Below, one piece after another: positions 38,526-47,965 of a DNA stretch of 64,000 nt; positions within the stretch are counted from its first letter, which is position 1; each line of letters begins with the position of its first letter. This DNA is from Chloroflexota bacterium. Lineage in GTDB: Bacteria > Chloroflexota > Anaerolineae > Anaerolineales > Anaerolineaceae. A program made the position numbers and the translations under genes. Where the stretch lies: contig JAAZOK010000047.1 of NCBI GenBank assembly GCA_012797815.1, positions 1-64,000 on the forward strand. The letters are read 5' to 3'. The notes beneath the pieces are model-generated. The model made no database searches. It was not told the DNA's origin and saw only the letters and a program-made list of their open reading frames with translations.

Positions 38526-41039
38526 TCAAAGAATGTCGGGGGGATTGATTTCCACATGCCAGTCATCCAATTTCAGATGATCGAGGACGAGATTGAGGTC
38601 CTTCCCGCGCAGCAGGATCTGTTGCCGGTATGCTCCTCTGATCTTAGGGAAAAATGGCGGCGTCGGACCACTTATATTTATTCTCGACTCGACTCCCATG
38701 GTCGCCGTCACCTGCCTGATTTGATAAGCCAGGTCTTGTGCTTTTCGATAAGTAACTTTTTCATCCGGATGGCGAAATTCCAGGCGCACTAATTCGTTGA
38801 ACGGCGGATAACCCAATTTTCTTCTCTGGGTGATTTCATCATTATAGAATCCTTTGAAATCATGAGCTGCTGCCCTGCGGATCACATAATGTTGCGGTTG
38901 ATAAGTTTGCATCACTACATGACCGCCTAATGGGCTGCGTCCTGACCTGCCCGCAACCTGGGTCAATACTTGAAAAGTCCTTTCAGTTGCCCGGTAATCA
39001 GGGAAATTCAACCCCACATCTGCCAGGATTATGCCCACCAATGTTACCAGAGGAAGATCCAATCCCTTCGCCAGCATTTGTGTTCCGATTAAAATATCGG
39101 CATGATGGTTTGCAAAATGGGATAAAAGTAATTCTTCTGCTCCCCTTTGATGGGCGGTATCTGCATCCCAGCGCAAGACGCGCGCTTGGGGGAAAACAGA
39201 AGAGATTTCTTTTTCTACCGTTTGAGTGCCACTGCCATATTGGCGAATTTGTTCCTTCCCACAAGCAGGGCATTTTTCTGGGCTGGAGCGTACGTACCCG
39301 CATGAGTGGCAGACTAACCTGTTCCTGTCAGCATGCCAGGTAAGCGGCATATCACAGCGTGGACAGCGCAGTACATTCCCGCAATCACGACAGAAAACAT
39401 AAGAAGCACTACCGCGGCGATTCAGAAACAAAATGGCTTGTTGATCATGGTTTAAAACAGATTGCAATGAAGATTGCAGTGCCCTGCTCAACAATGAACG
39501 ATTTCCCTGGCGCAATTCATTCCTCATATCCACCGTTTGTACGAATGGCAGAGGAAGAGACGCCGCAGTTTCTCCGTCATTCTCAATCTTTTTAACCTCG
39601 GTGGGAAAGCTTTGTTTTTTCAATTGAAGATATTCCTGATGGGCAAGAATCCTATCAGGCAGATGGACAATTGGCCATCCCTCACTCTGTGCTTTAAAAT
39701 ACAGGCTGATGTCCGGTGTCGCTGAACCGAGGATGATCCCGCTATTGGTCAATTTTGCATAAGCGATGGCACTGTATACCGCATCATATGTTGGGGCAAA
39801 GTCATTCTGGTAAAAAGAGGAATCGTGGAATTCATCGATGACGATTAACCCGAGGTTGGGAAGGGTTGTAAAAAGTGCGCTTCGTGGACCAATGATGACC
39901 GATATTTTGCCCATTCTTGCCCGCCGCCAGGTATCGTAGCGCTCTCCAGCAGACAACCGTGAATGTACCAGCCCTACTCGTCCGGGAAAACGTGCCATAA
40001 ACCTTTTTACGGTTTGTGGTGTCAGTGAGATCTCCGGCACCAGCACGATCACTTGCCTGCCCTGTGCCAGCGTATTTTCTACCGCGCGCAAATATAATTC
40101 GGTTTTTCCCGATCCCGTCACCCCGTGTAATATGAGCGGTACCTGCATCACATTATTCTTCAAATATTTTTCAATCTGGGACCAGGCCTGCTTTTGAGCA
40201 GAGGTGAGATCAGGGACGCTGGCTGGTTCCACCTCAATATCCTTCAAAGGATCCCGCCAGATCTCTTCTTCTCCAAGATGAACGAACCCTTTATCTTCCA
40301 AGAATTTCAAGTCGCCCGCATTTGCGCCTGATGAGGCATATACCCATGAGACATTAACCGGGATCGCTTCGTTCACCAGAAACTCGACCGCTGCTTTTTT
40401 TCTTTTATAGGCATTGCTGTTGATCTTACCCAGTTGCTCTTTCTTTTTACTCACTTCTTGGGGAGAAACGGCAATCTGCGCAGTACGAATCGTTTTCCGG
40501 TTTACACGTGCGTCGGGTAGCACAGCTTTACTGCTTATAATCCCTTTCTTCATGAGACCCTGCAATGCATATTTCCAGTTCATGTGCGAAAAAGCTGCCC
40601 TGATCTGCCGGGCTCTTAACTCACCAGATTTTTGGATCTTCCGCACGAGCAATTTTTGTGTTTCGGAAAGAGTAATGTTGTCGAATTCACCCGATAGCAG
40701 GAAATATGCCACATCCGCCAATTGATTCAACCCGGGTGGTAACATCATGTGAATGCAATTCGAAATGGCGGTATGATAATACCTTGCCATCCGGGCGGCT
40801 ATTGCCAGTTGAGCCTGATTCAGTGCCGGTTCGCTATCCAGAATTCCGATGATCTTTTTTACTTCTTTTACATCCGTGGATGGTAAAAGTTCCATCACTA
40901 CAGCCTGTGCTTTTAAATTTCCAAATGGCACGACGATCAGGCAGCCTGCCTGCAACCCCTCTATATGTGGTGGTACTTCATAATCATACAGATCATGAAT
41001 ACCCGGTACATTGACTGCCACACGAGCGATGGAATTCAT
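38526..41039 (-). CDS. priA: primosomal protein N' (replication restart helicase PriA)
   Basis: PriA reloads the replisome at stalled forks. An N-terminal 3'-DNA-binding domain is followed by Walker A (LHGVTGSGKTELYLRA), the Walker B region VIDEFHDSSFY, GSATPDISL and zinc-binding Cys pairs (CRDCG, CPRCD, CHSCG, CPACG). The helicase C-terminal block (GTQMLAKGLDLPLVTLVGI, QVAGRSGR) follows. The usual DEEH box reads DEFH here: the catalytic DE is kept but the third residue is changed. At 837 residues it is normal. Its start overlaps the MEMO gene stop by four bases. Confidence 0.95.
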   Translation of the reverse strand: MNSIARVAVNVPGIHDLYDYEVPPHIEGLQAGCLIVVPFGNLKAQAVVMELLPSTDVKEVKKIIGILDSEPALNQAQLAIAARMARYYHTAISNCIHMMLPPGLNQLADVAYFLLSGEFDNITLSETQKLLVRKIQKSGELRARQIRAAFSHMNWKYALQGLMKKGIISSKAVLPDARVNRKTIRTAQIAVSPQEVSKKKEQLGKINSNAYKRKKAAVEFLVNEAIPVNVSWVYASSGANAGDLKFLEDKGFVHLGEEEIWRDPLKDIEVEPASVPDLTSAQKQAWSQIEKYLKNNVMQVPLILHGVTGSGKTELYLRAVENTLAQGRQVIVLVPEISLTPQTVKRFMARFPGRVGLVHSRLSAGERYDTWRRARMGKISVIIGPRSALFTTLPNLGLIVIDEFHDSSFYQNDFAPTYDAVYSAIAYAKLTNSGIILGSATPDISLYFKAQSEGWPIVHLPDRILAHQEYLQLKKQSFPTEVKKIENDGETAASLPLPFVQTVDMRNELRQGNRSLLSRALQSSLQSVLNHDQQAILFLNRRGSASYVFCRDCGNVLRCPRCDMPLTWHADRNRLVCHSCGYVRSSPEKCPACGKEQIRQYGSGTQTVEKEISSVFPQARVLRWDADTAHQRGAEELLLSHFANHHADILIGTQMLAKGLDLPLVTLVGIILADVGLNFPDYRATERTFQVLTQVAGRSGRSPLGGHVVMQTYQPQHYVIRRAAAHDFKGFYNDEITQRRKLGYPPFNELVRLEFRHPDEKVTYRKAQDLAYQIRQVTATMGVESRINISGPTPPFFPKIRGAYRQQILLRGKDLNLVLDHLKLDDWHVEINPPDIL

Positions 41040-41899
41040 TTCTGGTGATTCACTCCAATAATCTCGATGGCAGCGGACCCATATCCCACCACCGATGAAA
41101 AATCCCCTGTCTCATCCCCGGATGTGCGGTAATTGAGAACCTGCACCTTTGAGGCGCCCAACAATTGGGAAATTCGCAAAACGGTTGCTACCGCTCCTGC
41201 CCCACAGGCAAAACCCTTCCCTTTTCTCTCTGCCTCGAGCACCTGGTCTGGAGCAAGGTTCTCGATCCGTCGCAGCATTTCCCTGTCAAACATATTCGCT
41301 GTCTTCTGTTCATAAAAATGGGAGAGATCGGTACTGGCTATGATCAGGGCATTGCTATCTTTGAGAACAGCAGTGGCTGCTTGAGCGATCATTTCAATTT
41401 TTTGCGGATCGTGCGTTCTGACCATGACAGGAAACAAGTGAAACTTTTCATCCAGGGCAACCTGCAAAAACGGGAGCTGTATTTCAAGAGAGTGTTCCCC
41501 GTCGCGGGATAGTTCGGCAATAAAAAGCTCTTTTTCTGCCAATTTCTGTTCGAAATCACGCAATAGCTCTCGCTCAACAGGAATGATTCCCAGTGGTGTC
41601 TGATATGCACTATGACGGGTGGTGAGCAATTCTTCCGGGGTGTAGGCATGAAATGGAGAAAATATCGCCACGATGTCAAATTGCATCCCCTGCACAGCCC
41701 GATAAGCATAAGCGGCGGTCGGTCCCGAATAACGATATCCTGCATGGGGAGCTACCAAGCCGATCACTTTTCCCTCAATTGCCGGCAAATTTGCCCGCGA
41801 CAGGTAACCGGTTATTTCCTGCTGTAACTCAACCGGTCGGTCAGAATACCAGGTTCCTGCAATGGGCGAAGGGCGGATATCAATTTCACCATTGAACAT
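41036..41899 (-). CDS. amrB: MEMO1 family protein (AmmeMemoRadiSam system protein B)
   Basis: The 287-residue protein shows the MEMO pattern: RPSPIAGTWYSDRPVELQQEI at the start, APHAGYRYSGPTAAYAYRAV near residue 50, STDLSHFYE near 190 and a CGAGAVATVLRIS segment near 234. MEMO resembles class III extradiol dioxygenases; its substrate is unknown. Bacterial copies usually travel with an AMMECR1 protein and a radical SAM enzyme, neither of which is next to it here. AGGAGG precedes the ATG, and TATAAT lies just upstream of that on the minus strand. It overlaps priA by four bases. Confidence 0.92.
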   Translation of the reverse strand: MFNGEIDIRPSPIAGTWYSDRPVELQQEITGYLSRANLPAIEGKVIGLVAPHAGYRYSGPTAAYAYRAVQGMQFDIVAIFSPFHAYTPEELLTTRHSAYQTPLGIIPVERELLRDFEQKLAEKELFIAELSRDGEHSLEIQLPFLQVALDEKFHLFPVMVRTHDPQKIEMIAQAATAVLKDSNALIIASTDLSHFYEQKTANMFDREMLRRIENLAPDQVLEAERKGKGFACGAGAVATVLRISQLLGASKVQVLNYRTSGDETGDFSSVVGYGSAAIEIIGVNHQK

Positions 41900-41939
41900 T
41901 TTAGCCTCCTATCTCAATTATAGCGGGTGCGATAAGAAG

Positions 41940-41966
41940 AAGAGGGAAGGTTTTTCCTTCCCTCTC
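41940..41966 (-). terminator. hairpin after the LysM-M23 gene (probable terminator)
   Basis: AGAGGGAAGG and CCTTCCCTCT pair perfectly around five Ts (AAAAA on the minus strand). On the minus strand it is followed by a T/C-rich rather than pure T tail, so its strength is uncertain. Confidence 0.6.
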
Positions 41967-41988
41967 TGAGAACAGGCAAACATCTTTA

Positions 41989-43200
41989 TTAATATGGGTA
42001 ATATCGATGGGGGTTGACGCGGCTACCGTTATAACTCATTTCATAATGCAGGTGAGGACCGCTGGAATTTCCGGTGCTCCCCATGGCACCGATAAGCTGC
42101 CCACCAAAATTGACGTAATCCCCACAATTGACATACACTTCACTCAAGTGAGCATAGAGGGTCTGCCATCCATTTCCATGATCGAGCACGATCACGTTAC
42201 CATAACCCCAGTCATTCCACCCGGCATACACTACCACACCAGCATCCGCTGCATAGATCGGATTCCCCAGATCACCTCCGATGTCAATACCCCAGTGGTT
42301 TACTTCTGGTGAGAATTCATAACCAGAAATGAATGTTTCAGATGTTGGCCACACAAAAGCCTCGCTTCCGATCGGACCGCTGTACACTGCTTCGCAATGA
42401 CCCGGACCTAGAATTCTGGATGTGGCGGGATCATCCCGATTGAAGAGAGCAGCCGACCAGTCATAATAACTACGCGACCCTCCCGGCGCAAAGATCAAAG
42501 TACCAACCGCAATATTGGGATAAGCATAATCTCCGATGGTCTCATAACTCAAATTGTTACCAGGCCACTCAATGATGTCTGCGGGAGTGACATGCAAGCC
42601 AGTTGCGACCCCATTCAACCCGTCCCCTTCCTGCCAGCGATAGGTGGTACCGTCTGCCGGGTAAATATCCAGTACCTGCCCGGGATAGATGGCAGCCGGA
42701 TTATCGAGCAGCACATCATAGTTGCACCAAAGAATAGTTTCCGGTTCAAGCCCAAATTTGTCGGCAATGCCGATCAGCGTATCCCCGGCAACCACTTCAT
42801 ATTTCACAACATCATAGCGGGAAGAGGCTGTTTCATGGACATCTGTGCTGATATCCGAAGAACGAGAAATACCCTCAACCGGAGCGACCCCTTCATAGGC
42901 AGGCAACACCAACTCGGATGAATCCACCACTTCTGTGGAAACATACAAACCTCCAGCAGCAGTTTGGGCTTGTTCTTCTTTTAGAAAGAAGGTCTTCATC
43001 ACCCAGATGACCAATCCGACCATCACGATGGTTAATAAAACAGTACTGAATTTAGAAACAAAATCATTCAACCCAATTTTTTGAACACGTTTCCAGAATT
43101 TATCCCAAATGGTTAAAAAACGAGGGGTTTCTTCAGGCTGATTTTGTTTATTAACTTCTTGCTTTTCATCAACATCATGCGATGTTATATTTTCGTCCAT
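41989..43200 (-). CDS. membrane-anchored LysM + M23 peptidase (paralogue)
   Basis: The layout matches the gene at 37.3-38.4 kb: a charged cytoplasmic N-terminus (about 50 residues), one membrane helix (FSTVLLTIVMVGLVIWVMKTFF), two LysM-like repeats (KYEVVAGDTLIGIADKFGLEPETILWCNYD and YRWQEGDGLNGVATGLHVTPADII), then an M23 domain with NHWGIDIGGDLG and PHLHYEMSYNG zinc ligands. At 403 residues it is slightly longer than its paralogue. A strong promoter and a GAGG ribosome binding site precede it. Confidence 0.9.
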   Translation of the reverse strand: MDENITSHDVDEKQEVNKQNQPEETPRFLTIWDKFWKRVQKIGLNDFVSKFSTVLLTIVMVGLVIWVMKTFFLKEEQAQTAAGGLYVSTEVVDSSELVLPAYEGVAPVEGISRSSDISTDVHETASSRYDVVKYEVVAGDTLIGIADKFGLEPETILWCNYDVLLDNPAAIYPGQVLDIYPADGTTYRWQEGDGLNGVATGLHVTPADIIEWPGNNLSYETIGDYAYPNIAVGTLIFAPGGSRSYYDWSAALFNRDDPATSRILGPGHCEAVYSGPIGSEAFVWPTSETFISGYEFSPEVNHWGIDIGGDLGNPIYAADAGVVVYAGWNDWGYGNVIVLDHGNGWQTLYAHLSEVYVNCGDYVNFGGQLIGAMGSTGNSSGPHLHYEMSYNGSRVNPHRYYPY

Positions 43201-43217
43201 TCTTACCTCGATGCGCC

Positions 43218-43246
43218 ATCATAACATGGTGATTTTTTATGGTCAA
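43218..43246 (-). promoter_or_regulatory. promoter of the LysM-M23 gene
   Basis: Read on the minus strand: TTGACC (43246-43241), 17 bases, TATGAT (43223-43218), followed by GAGG and the ATG at 43200. Confidence 0.78.
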
Positions 43247-43289
43247 GCGCCCGGAAGACCATTAATTTTCGTAATTGAATGTAAAAAGA

Positions 43290-43295
43290 TATAAT
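43290..43295 (+). promoter_or_regulatory. -10 element of a predicted leaderless promoter for pncC
   Basis: TATAAT is followed by six bases and the ATG at 43302. No ribosome binding site is possible between them. The -35 region is weak. Confidence 0.5.
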
Positions 43296-43301
43296 CATGC
43301 T

Positions 43302-43811
43302 ATGACCGAAATGAAAATAGAAGAAATTATAGGAAAATTCTTATTACAAAATGGATTAAGCATTGCTACCGCAGAATCCTGCACGGGTGGACTGATTGCA
43401 AACCGGATCACCGATATTCCAGGCTCTTCCGAGTACTTTTTAGGAGGCGTAGTTAGTTATTCTTACGGAGCCAAGATGAATTGGCTCGGGGTGAAAGAAA
43501 AGACCCTTGCCGATTTTGGCGCGGTCAGTCAGGAGACGGTCCGCGAGATGGCATTAGGACTGGTGCAAATGCTTGATCCGATTTGCGATCCAGCGCGTTT
43601 AATGACAATTGCAGTTTCAGGCATTGCCGGTCCGGGCGGAGGAACTTCGCTCAAACCGGTTGGAACAGTGTGGATGGCTTGGGCATTTAATGGGAAGGTG
43701 AATACTTCATTGTTTCAATTTCACGGAGAGCGAACATCCGTTAAAGCACAAAGCGCCGACCAGGCTTTGAACGGCGCTTTACAATTCCTGCAAGAAGAAC
43801 TCGGAAGCTAA
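43302..43811 (+). CDS. pncC: nicotinamide-nucleotide amidohydrolase (CinA C-terminal domain)
   Basis: The 169-residue protein consists only of the CinA C-terminal domain, which deamidates NMN in pyridine-nucleotide recycling. SIATAESCTGGLIANRITDIPGSSEYF, GVVSYSYGAKMNWLGV and AVSGIAGPGGGTSLKPVGTVW are all family hallmarks. The N-terminal MoaB-like domain of full-length CinA is absent, as in stand-alone PncC. ATG 43302 is six bases after a TATAAT; an ATG at 43311 is an alternative. Its stop shares four bases with the convergent metG stop. Confidence 0.93.
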   Translation: MTEMKIEEIIGKFLLQNGLSIATAESCTGGLIANRITDIPGSSEYFLGGVVSYSYGAKMNWLGVKEKTLADFGAVSQETVREMALGLVQMLDPICDPARLMTIAVSGIAGPGGGTSLKPVGTVWMAWAFNGKVNTSLFQFHGERTSVKAQSADQALNGALQFLQEELGS

Positions 43812-45598
43812 TTCGTTTCGCCTAATCTCGCTCTTTCTTCAGCGATAATACCGGCATCCAATTTTTTGAACAAGGGGGTGGGCTTTTCAAATTTACTCCC
43901 GGGTTGCAAAGTACTGGCTTTCCATTCCCCTGTTGCAGGGGAGGGATCGTACCGTAAAATGGTATGCTGCCCTAACTCATCTTTTATCGTTTCCGTAAAT
44001 TGTGAGCCGAACAATCTTGTACTATTCCCGAAGAATTCGTGCAATTGTTGGCTGGTAAAAGGCAAGAAGGGTGCGAACATGATCTTCAAAGAGTCAATTG
44101 CCTTCATCGCTACAAAAATCGCTCTGGCAGCAGCTTGTTTATCTTCTTTTATGGTCATCCAGGGTGCGGTCTGGTCAAGATACTTATTGACCTCACTGGC
44201 AAGGCGCATCACTTCTGCCAGGGCAGCCCGCAGATGCACCTGACCCAGCTCTTTCCCGACGCTATCAAAGCCAGCTTCAATGGTTGCCAGCAGAGTTTCA
44301 TCAACTTCGTTCAATTGCCCGGGGTCGGGCACGACACCCTCCCAATATTTATAAGCAAAAGAAAGCACACGATTGGCCAGGTTGCCCCAGGTAGCCACCA
44401 GTTCATCATTATTACGATGGTAAAACTCTTCCCAATCCCAATCGGAATCCCGAGATTCTGGCATAATGCTGGTAAGGTAATATCGGAAGGCATCCGGATC
44501 ATAGCGCGATAGGAAATCTTTTCCCCATACTGCCCAGTTACGGCTACCGGAGATCTTCTTCCCTTCCAAATTGAGAAATTCATTCGCCGGAACGTCATAA
44601 GGCAACACAAAATCTTGTGTTTTTTCTTCTTTAAAAAGTTCATCGAATCTGGTCCCACACCCGATCAGCTCGGCTGGCCAGATAATGGCGTGAAAAGGTA
44701 TGTTGTCCTTCCCGATGAAATACAAGGTCTTGGCATCCCTATTTTTCCACCAATCGCGCCATGCATCTTTATCCCCTTCTAAACCACTCCATTCAATGGA
44801 AGCGGATAAATAACCAATGACCGCTTCAAACCACACATACAGGCATTTGCCATCCCAGCCTTCCAAAGGTACCGGGATACCCCAATCCAGATCGCGAGTG
44901 ATGGGGCGCCCATGCAGTCCTTCGGTCTGGATCTGGCCCAGTGATTGGCGCACCACATTGGGGCGCCAATAATCCTGTCGCTGGCTCAAGAACTCCACCA
45001 CGCTATCCTGTAATTTACCCAGGTCCAGGAAAAAATGTTCCGTCTCACGCAATTCAGGGGTCGACCCATCGATCTTGCTGCGTGGATGGATCAGTTGGGT
45101 GGCATCCAACAAATTACCGCAGTTATCACATTGATCACTGCGCGCGCCCTCAAAACCGCAGATGTAACATGTTCCTTCCACATAGCGGTCGGGCAAGAAA
45201 CGATTTTGGGAAACGGAATACCACTGGGATTGTTTTTCTTTATACAGATATCCGTTTTCCAACAGTGCGGTAAACATCAATTGCGATACATTGAAATGAT
45301 TGCTGGTATGAGTGGAGGTAAAAAGATCATAGGTTAAACCCATGCTCTGAAATAGTTCTAGAAAACCTTCATGAAAACGCTGATAAACTTCCAATGAAGT
45401 GGTCCCTTCAGCGTCTGCCCGTACCGTGATCGGCGTACCATGCGAATCACTGCCTGAAACCATGAGAACGTTGTCGCCTTTCAGGCGGTGATATCTGGCG
45501 ATGATATCGGCAGGTAAATAGGACCCTACCAGATTCCCGGCATGAATTTCAGCATTGGCATAAGGCCAAGCAACAGCGACAAGCACATTTTCGGACAT
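43808..45598 (-). CDS. metG: methionyl-tRNA synthetase
   Basis: A class I synthetase of 596 residues. The HIGH-like motif is in PYANAEIHAGNLVGSYLPAD near residue 20. The zinc knuckle (CYICGFEGARSDQCDNCGNLLD) lies near 145. The KMSKS-like loop reads GKKISGSRNWAVWG near 350, so the second Lys of KMSKS is replaced by Gly. The anticodon-binding helical domain follows (NRVLSFAYKYW, DQTAPWMTIKED). There is no C-terminal EMAP-like dimerisation domain. ATG 45598 has GGAGAGG upstream. Confidence 0.95.
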   Translation of the reverse strand: MSENVLVAVAWPYANAEIHAGNLVGSYLPADIIARYHRLKGDNVLMVSGSDSHGTPITVRADAEGTTSLEVYQRFHEGFLELFQSMGLTYDLFTSTHTSNHFNVSQLMFTALLENGYLYKEKQSQWYSVSQNRFLPDRYVEGTCYICGFEGARSDQCDNCGNLLDATQLIHPRSKIDGSTPELRETEHFFLDLGKLQDSVVEFLSQRQDYWRPNVVRQSLGQIQTEGLHGRPITRDLDWGIPVPLEGWDGKCLYVWFEAVIGYLSASIEWSGLEGDKDAWRDWWKNRDAKTLYFIGKDNIPFHAIIWPAELIGCGTRFDELFKEEKTQDFVLPYDVPANEFLNLEGKKISGSRNWAVWGKDFLSRYDPDAFRYYLTSIMPESRDSDWDWEEFYHRNNDELVATWGNLANRVLSFAYKYWEGVVPDPGQLNEVDETLLATIEAGFDSVGKELGQVHLRAALAEVMRLASEVNKYLDQTAPWMTIKEDKQAAARAIFVAMKAIDSLKIMFAPFLPFTSQQLHEFFGNSTRLFGSQFTETIKDELGQHTILRYDPSPATGEWKASTLQPGSKFEKPTPLFKKLDAGIIAEERARLGETN

Positions 45599-45713
45599 AA
45601 ATCCTCTCCCAATCAGAATAATCTCGATTTTATCATGAAGATTTAGCATCTCATGGGGGGTACTGCAGAATAGTGGTTAACCAAAAGGATCTGGCGAGGT
45701 TATTTCGAAAGGC

Positions 45714-45742
45714 TTGACGTGAATTTCAATTATGTATACAAT
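45714..45742 (+). promoter_or_regulatory. promoter of the btu operon
   Basis: TTGACG (45714-45719), 17 bases, TACAAT (45737-45742). The predicted start near 45749 lies just before the riboswitch aptamer. Confidence 0.8.
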
Positions 45743-45755
45743 CAAGCCGTATTGT

Positions 45756-45966
45756 ATTCTGGTGTCCTCTCCCCGGATAGAAGGACACAATGGCGAAACC
45801 GGTGCTCTAGGAATAGAAAGTCCGGTGCTGTCCCGCAACTGTAAGGTTACCAAACCAAGCCAGGTCGACCGCCAGAATGAAAACAACTCACACACTCTCG
45901 TGGATAGGAGGTGACCGGTGCCCATAACTTACCAAGCATGATCTGTCAAATAGCGGCAGATTTTTC
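45756..45966 (+). promoter_or_regulatory. cobalamin riboswitch with terminator, upstream of btuFCD
   Basis: P1 is closed by ATTCTGG (45756-45762) and CCAGAAT (45872-45878). The conserved core reads AAGTCCGGTGCTGTCCCGC, then AACTGTAAGG, and ends with the B12 box AAGCCAGGTCGACCGCC (45857-45873). Downstream, ATCTGTC and GGCAGAT form a hairpin followed by TTTTT (about 45941-45965), an intrinsic terminator. Adenosylcobalamin binding would stop transcription before the transporter genes. Confidence 0.95.
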
Positions 45967-45991
45967 ATTTTAAGTTACACGGAGAACAATC

Positions 45992-46930
45992 ATGAAAAGA
46001 AAATTTTATATTTTTCTATCTTTCGTTGTCATTGGTTTAACCCTGGTCGGTTGTGGCACTGCTCCTTCTGAAGGAACCGTCGCAGAACAAACAGCAGAAA
46101 TAAGCCTGGTGGATGGGCTCGGACGTACGGTTACGTTAAGCAGTCCGGCAACCAGCATTGTCTCATTATCTCCTTCCAATACCGAACTGCTTTATGCGGT
46201 GGGTGCAGGGGATATGATGGTAGGCAGAGATTCCTTTTCCGATTATCCGGAGGGGGTAAGTGATCTGCCAGATATCGGAGGCGGCTATTCTGAATATAAC
46301 CTCGAGATGCTGGTCGATATGGATCCTGACCTGGTGTTAGCCGCCGAGATCAACACAGCCGAATTGGTGCAATCCATTGAAGACCTTGGTATTACGGTTT
46401 TCTACATCAGCAATCCAATTGTACTGGATGACCTGTACACCACTATCGAGAACGTCGGGATTTTAACAGGGAATGAGGAGAATGCGCAACAGTTGATCGA
46501 GCAATCCAAACAACGGGTAGAAATGGTAGTTGATGCCATATCTCAAGTGGAGAACACGCCAGTGGTATTTTATGAGCTGGACGCGACGGATCCTACCAAA
46601 CCCTATACGCCTGGTCCTGATACTTTCTACAGCACTTTGATCAACATGGCAGGTGGAAAGAACCTCGGTGATTCCTTATCCGCATCCTGGGCGCAAATCA
46701 GTCTTGAAGAACTGGTCCTTCAAGATCCCGACCTTATTCTGCTGGGAGATGCGGTATGGGGCATTACTCCCGAAAGTGTGGGGGAACGAGAAGGATGGAA
46801 TACCCTGACCGCCGTACAACAGGGAAATGTGTTGCCCTTCGATGATAATCTGCTGGCACGTCCCGGGCCGCGATTGATCGACGGTTTGGAAGCGCTGGCG
46901 CAAGCGATCCACCCAGAGGCTTTTAAATAG
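45992..46930 (+). CDS. btuF: cobalamin/corrinoid ABC transporter substrate-binding lipoprotein
   Basis: The signal peptide KRKFYIFLSFVVIGLTLVGC ends in a lipobox Cys at about residue 21, so the protein is a membrane-tethered binding protein. The two-lobed class III fold is indicated by ATSIVSLSPSNTELLYAVGAGDMMVGRDSFSDYP, DLVLAAEINTAELVQSIEDLGI and the long linking helix. The B12 riboswitch upstream fixes the ligand as cobalamin or a precursor. The stop overlaps the btuC start by one base. Confidence 0.93.
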   Translation: MKRKFYIFLSFVVIGLTLVGCGTAPSEGTVAEQTAEISLVDGLGRTVTLSSPATSIVSLSPSNTELLYAVGAGDMMVGRDSFSDYPEGVSDLPDIGGGYSEYNLEMLVDMDPDLVLAAEINTAELVQSIEDLGITVFYISNPIVLDDLYTTIENVGILTGNEENAQQLIEQSKQRVEMVVDAISQVENTPVVFYELDATDPTKPYTPGPDTFYSTLINMAGGKNLGDSLSASWAQISLEELVLQDPDLILLGDAVWGITPESVGEREGWNTLTAVQQGNVLPFDDNLLARPGPRLIDGLEALAQAIHPEAFK

Positions 46931-47961
46931 TGAAAAAGAACTCCCAACCCAAATTGACATTTATCCTTGGGGTAGGGGTGATTTTAATTGCACTTCTCAG
47001 CATCCTGCTGGGGAGTGTCAATATTCCATTGCAAGACTTCTTCGCGGTTTTAAAAGAGAGGGTGACAAGCGGGTTCACCCTCTCTCAACCGCAAGAGAGA
47101 TTTTCAAATATTATCTTTCAATTACGCATACCGCGCACCCTGCTGGTGATGCTGGTAGGCGCAGCACTGGCAACCAGTGGCGGCGCCTACCAGGGTTTGT
47201 TCCAAAATCCTCTGGCAGACCCTTATTTGATTGGAGTTGCTTCTGGAGCCGGTCTGGGTTCGATCATTGCCATGACCATCCGATGGCCTCAAGATACATT
47301 GGGGTACTTCGCCATTCCGATCAGCGCATTTGTGGGGGCAATTCTGGCGGTTGTACTGGTCTATTCACTGGCGAAGGTAGGCAAGACAATACACAATACC
47401 ACACTAATATTGGCAGGGGTGGCAGTCAGTTCTTTTTCCAATGCGGTAACCTCATTTCTTCTCATCAACGCCGGTGGTGAGCTGCGACGTGCTATCGTGT
47501 GGATGATGGGGGGCAGTACATTGATCGGTTGGAAACCAGTGCTGGCAGCCTCCCCTTATATTTTGCTTGGTATCCTCCTGCTTTGCAGTACCGGTTACCA
47601 ACTTAATGTGCTGCAATTTGGAGATGAAGAAGCCCAACAAATGGGTGTGCCGGTAAAGAAAGTACGGATCTTCATCATTCTGGCAGCTACCCTGACCACC
47701 GCTGCCGCAGTCGCATTTGCAGGCACCATTGCCTTTGTTGGGCTGGTGGTACCGCATATTTTGCGACGTTTCGTTGGCAACGATTATCGAAAAATTCTGC
47801 CGCTTTCTGCGCTGGGAGGCGCCATCTTTCTGGTTACTTCAGATATCATTGCGCGGATGCTGCTGGCTCCACAGGAGATCCCGGTGGGGATCATCACCAT
47901 TTTATTCGGAGCGCCGTTTTTCCTCTTCATATTACGGCGGACCAAGAGAAAGATGTGGTAG
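46930..47961 (+). CDS. btuC: cobalamin ABC transporter permease
   Basis: FecCD-family permease of 343 residues with about ten membrane helices. RIPRTLLVMLVGAALATSGGAYQGLFQNPLADPYLIGVASGAGLG and the C-terminal AFAGTIAFVGLVVPHILRRFVGNDYR are the family signatures; the latter contacts the ATPase. It starts with GTG, overlapping the btuF stop by one base. Confidence 0.95.
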   Translation: MKKNSQPKLTFILGVGVILIALLSILLGSVNIPLQDFFAVLKERVTSGFTLSQPQERFSNIIFQLRIPRTLLVMLVGAALATSGGAYQGLFQNPLADPYLIGVASGAGLGSIIAMTIRWPQDTLGYFAIPISAFVGAILAVVLVYSLAKVGKTIHNTTLILAGVAVSSFSNAVTSFLLINAGGELRRAIVWMMGGSTLIGWKPVLAASPYILLGILLLCSTGYQLNVLQFGDEEAQQMGVPVKKVRIFIILAATLTTAAAVAFAGTIAFVGLVVPHILRRFVGNDYRKILPLSALGGAIFLVTSDIIARMLLAPQEIPVGIITILFGAPFFLFILRRTKRKMW

Positions 47962-47965
47962 GGCT

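Noticed and set aside
47717-47965. An upstream extension of btuD
   Set aside because: It overlaps btuC in another frame; the ATG at 47966 follows the btuC stop and gives a standard ATPase.
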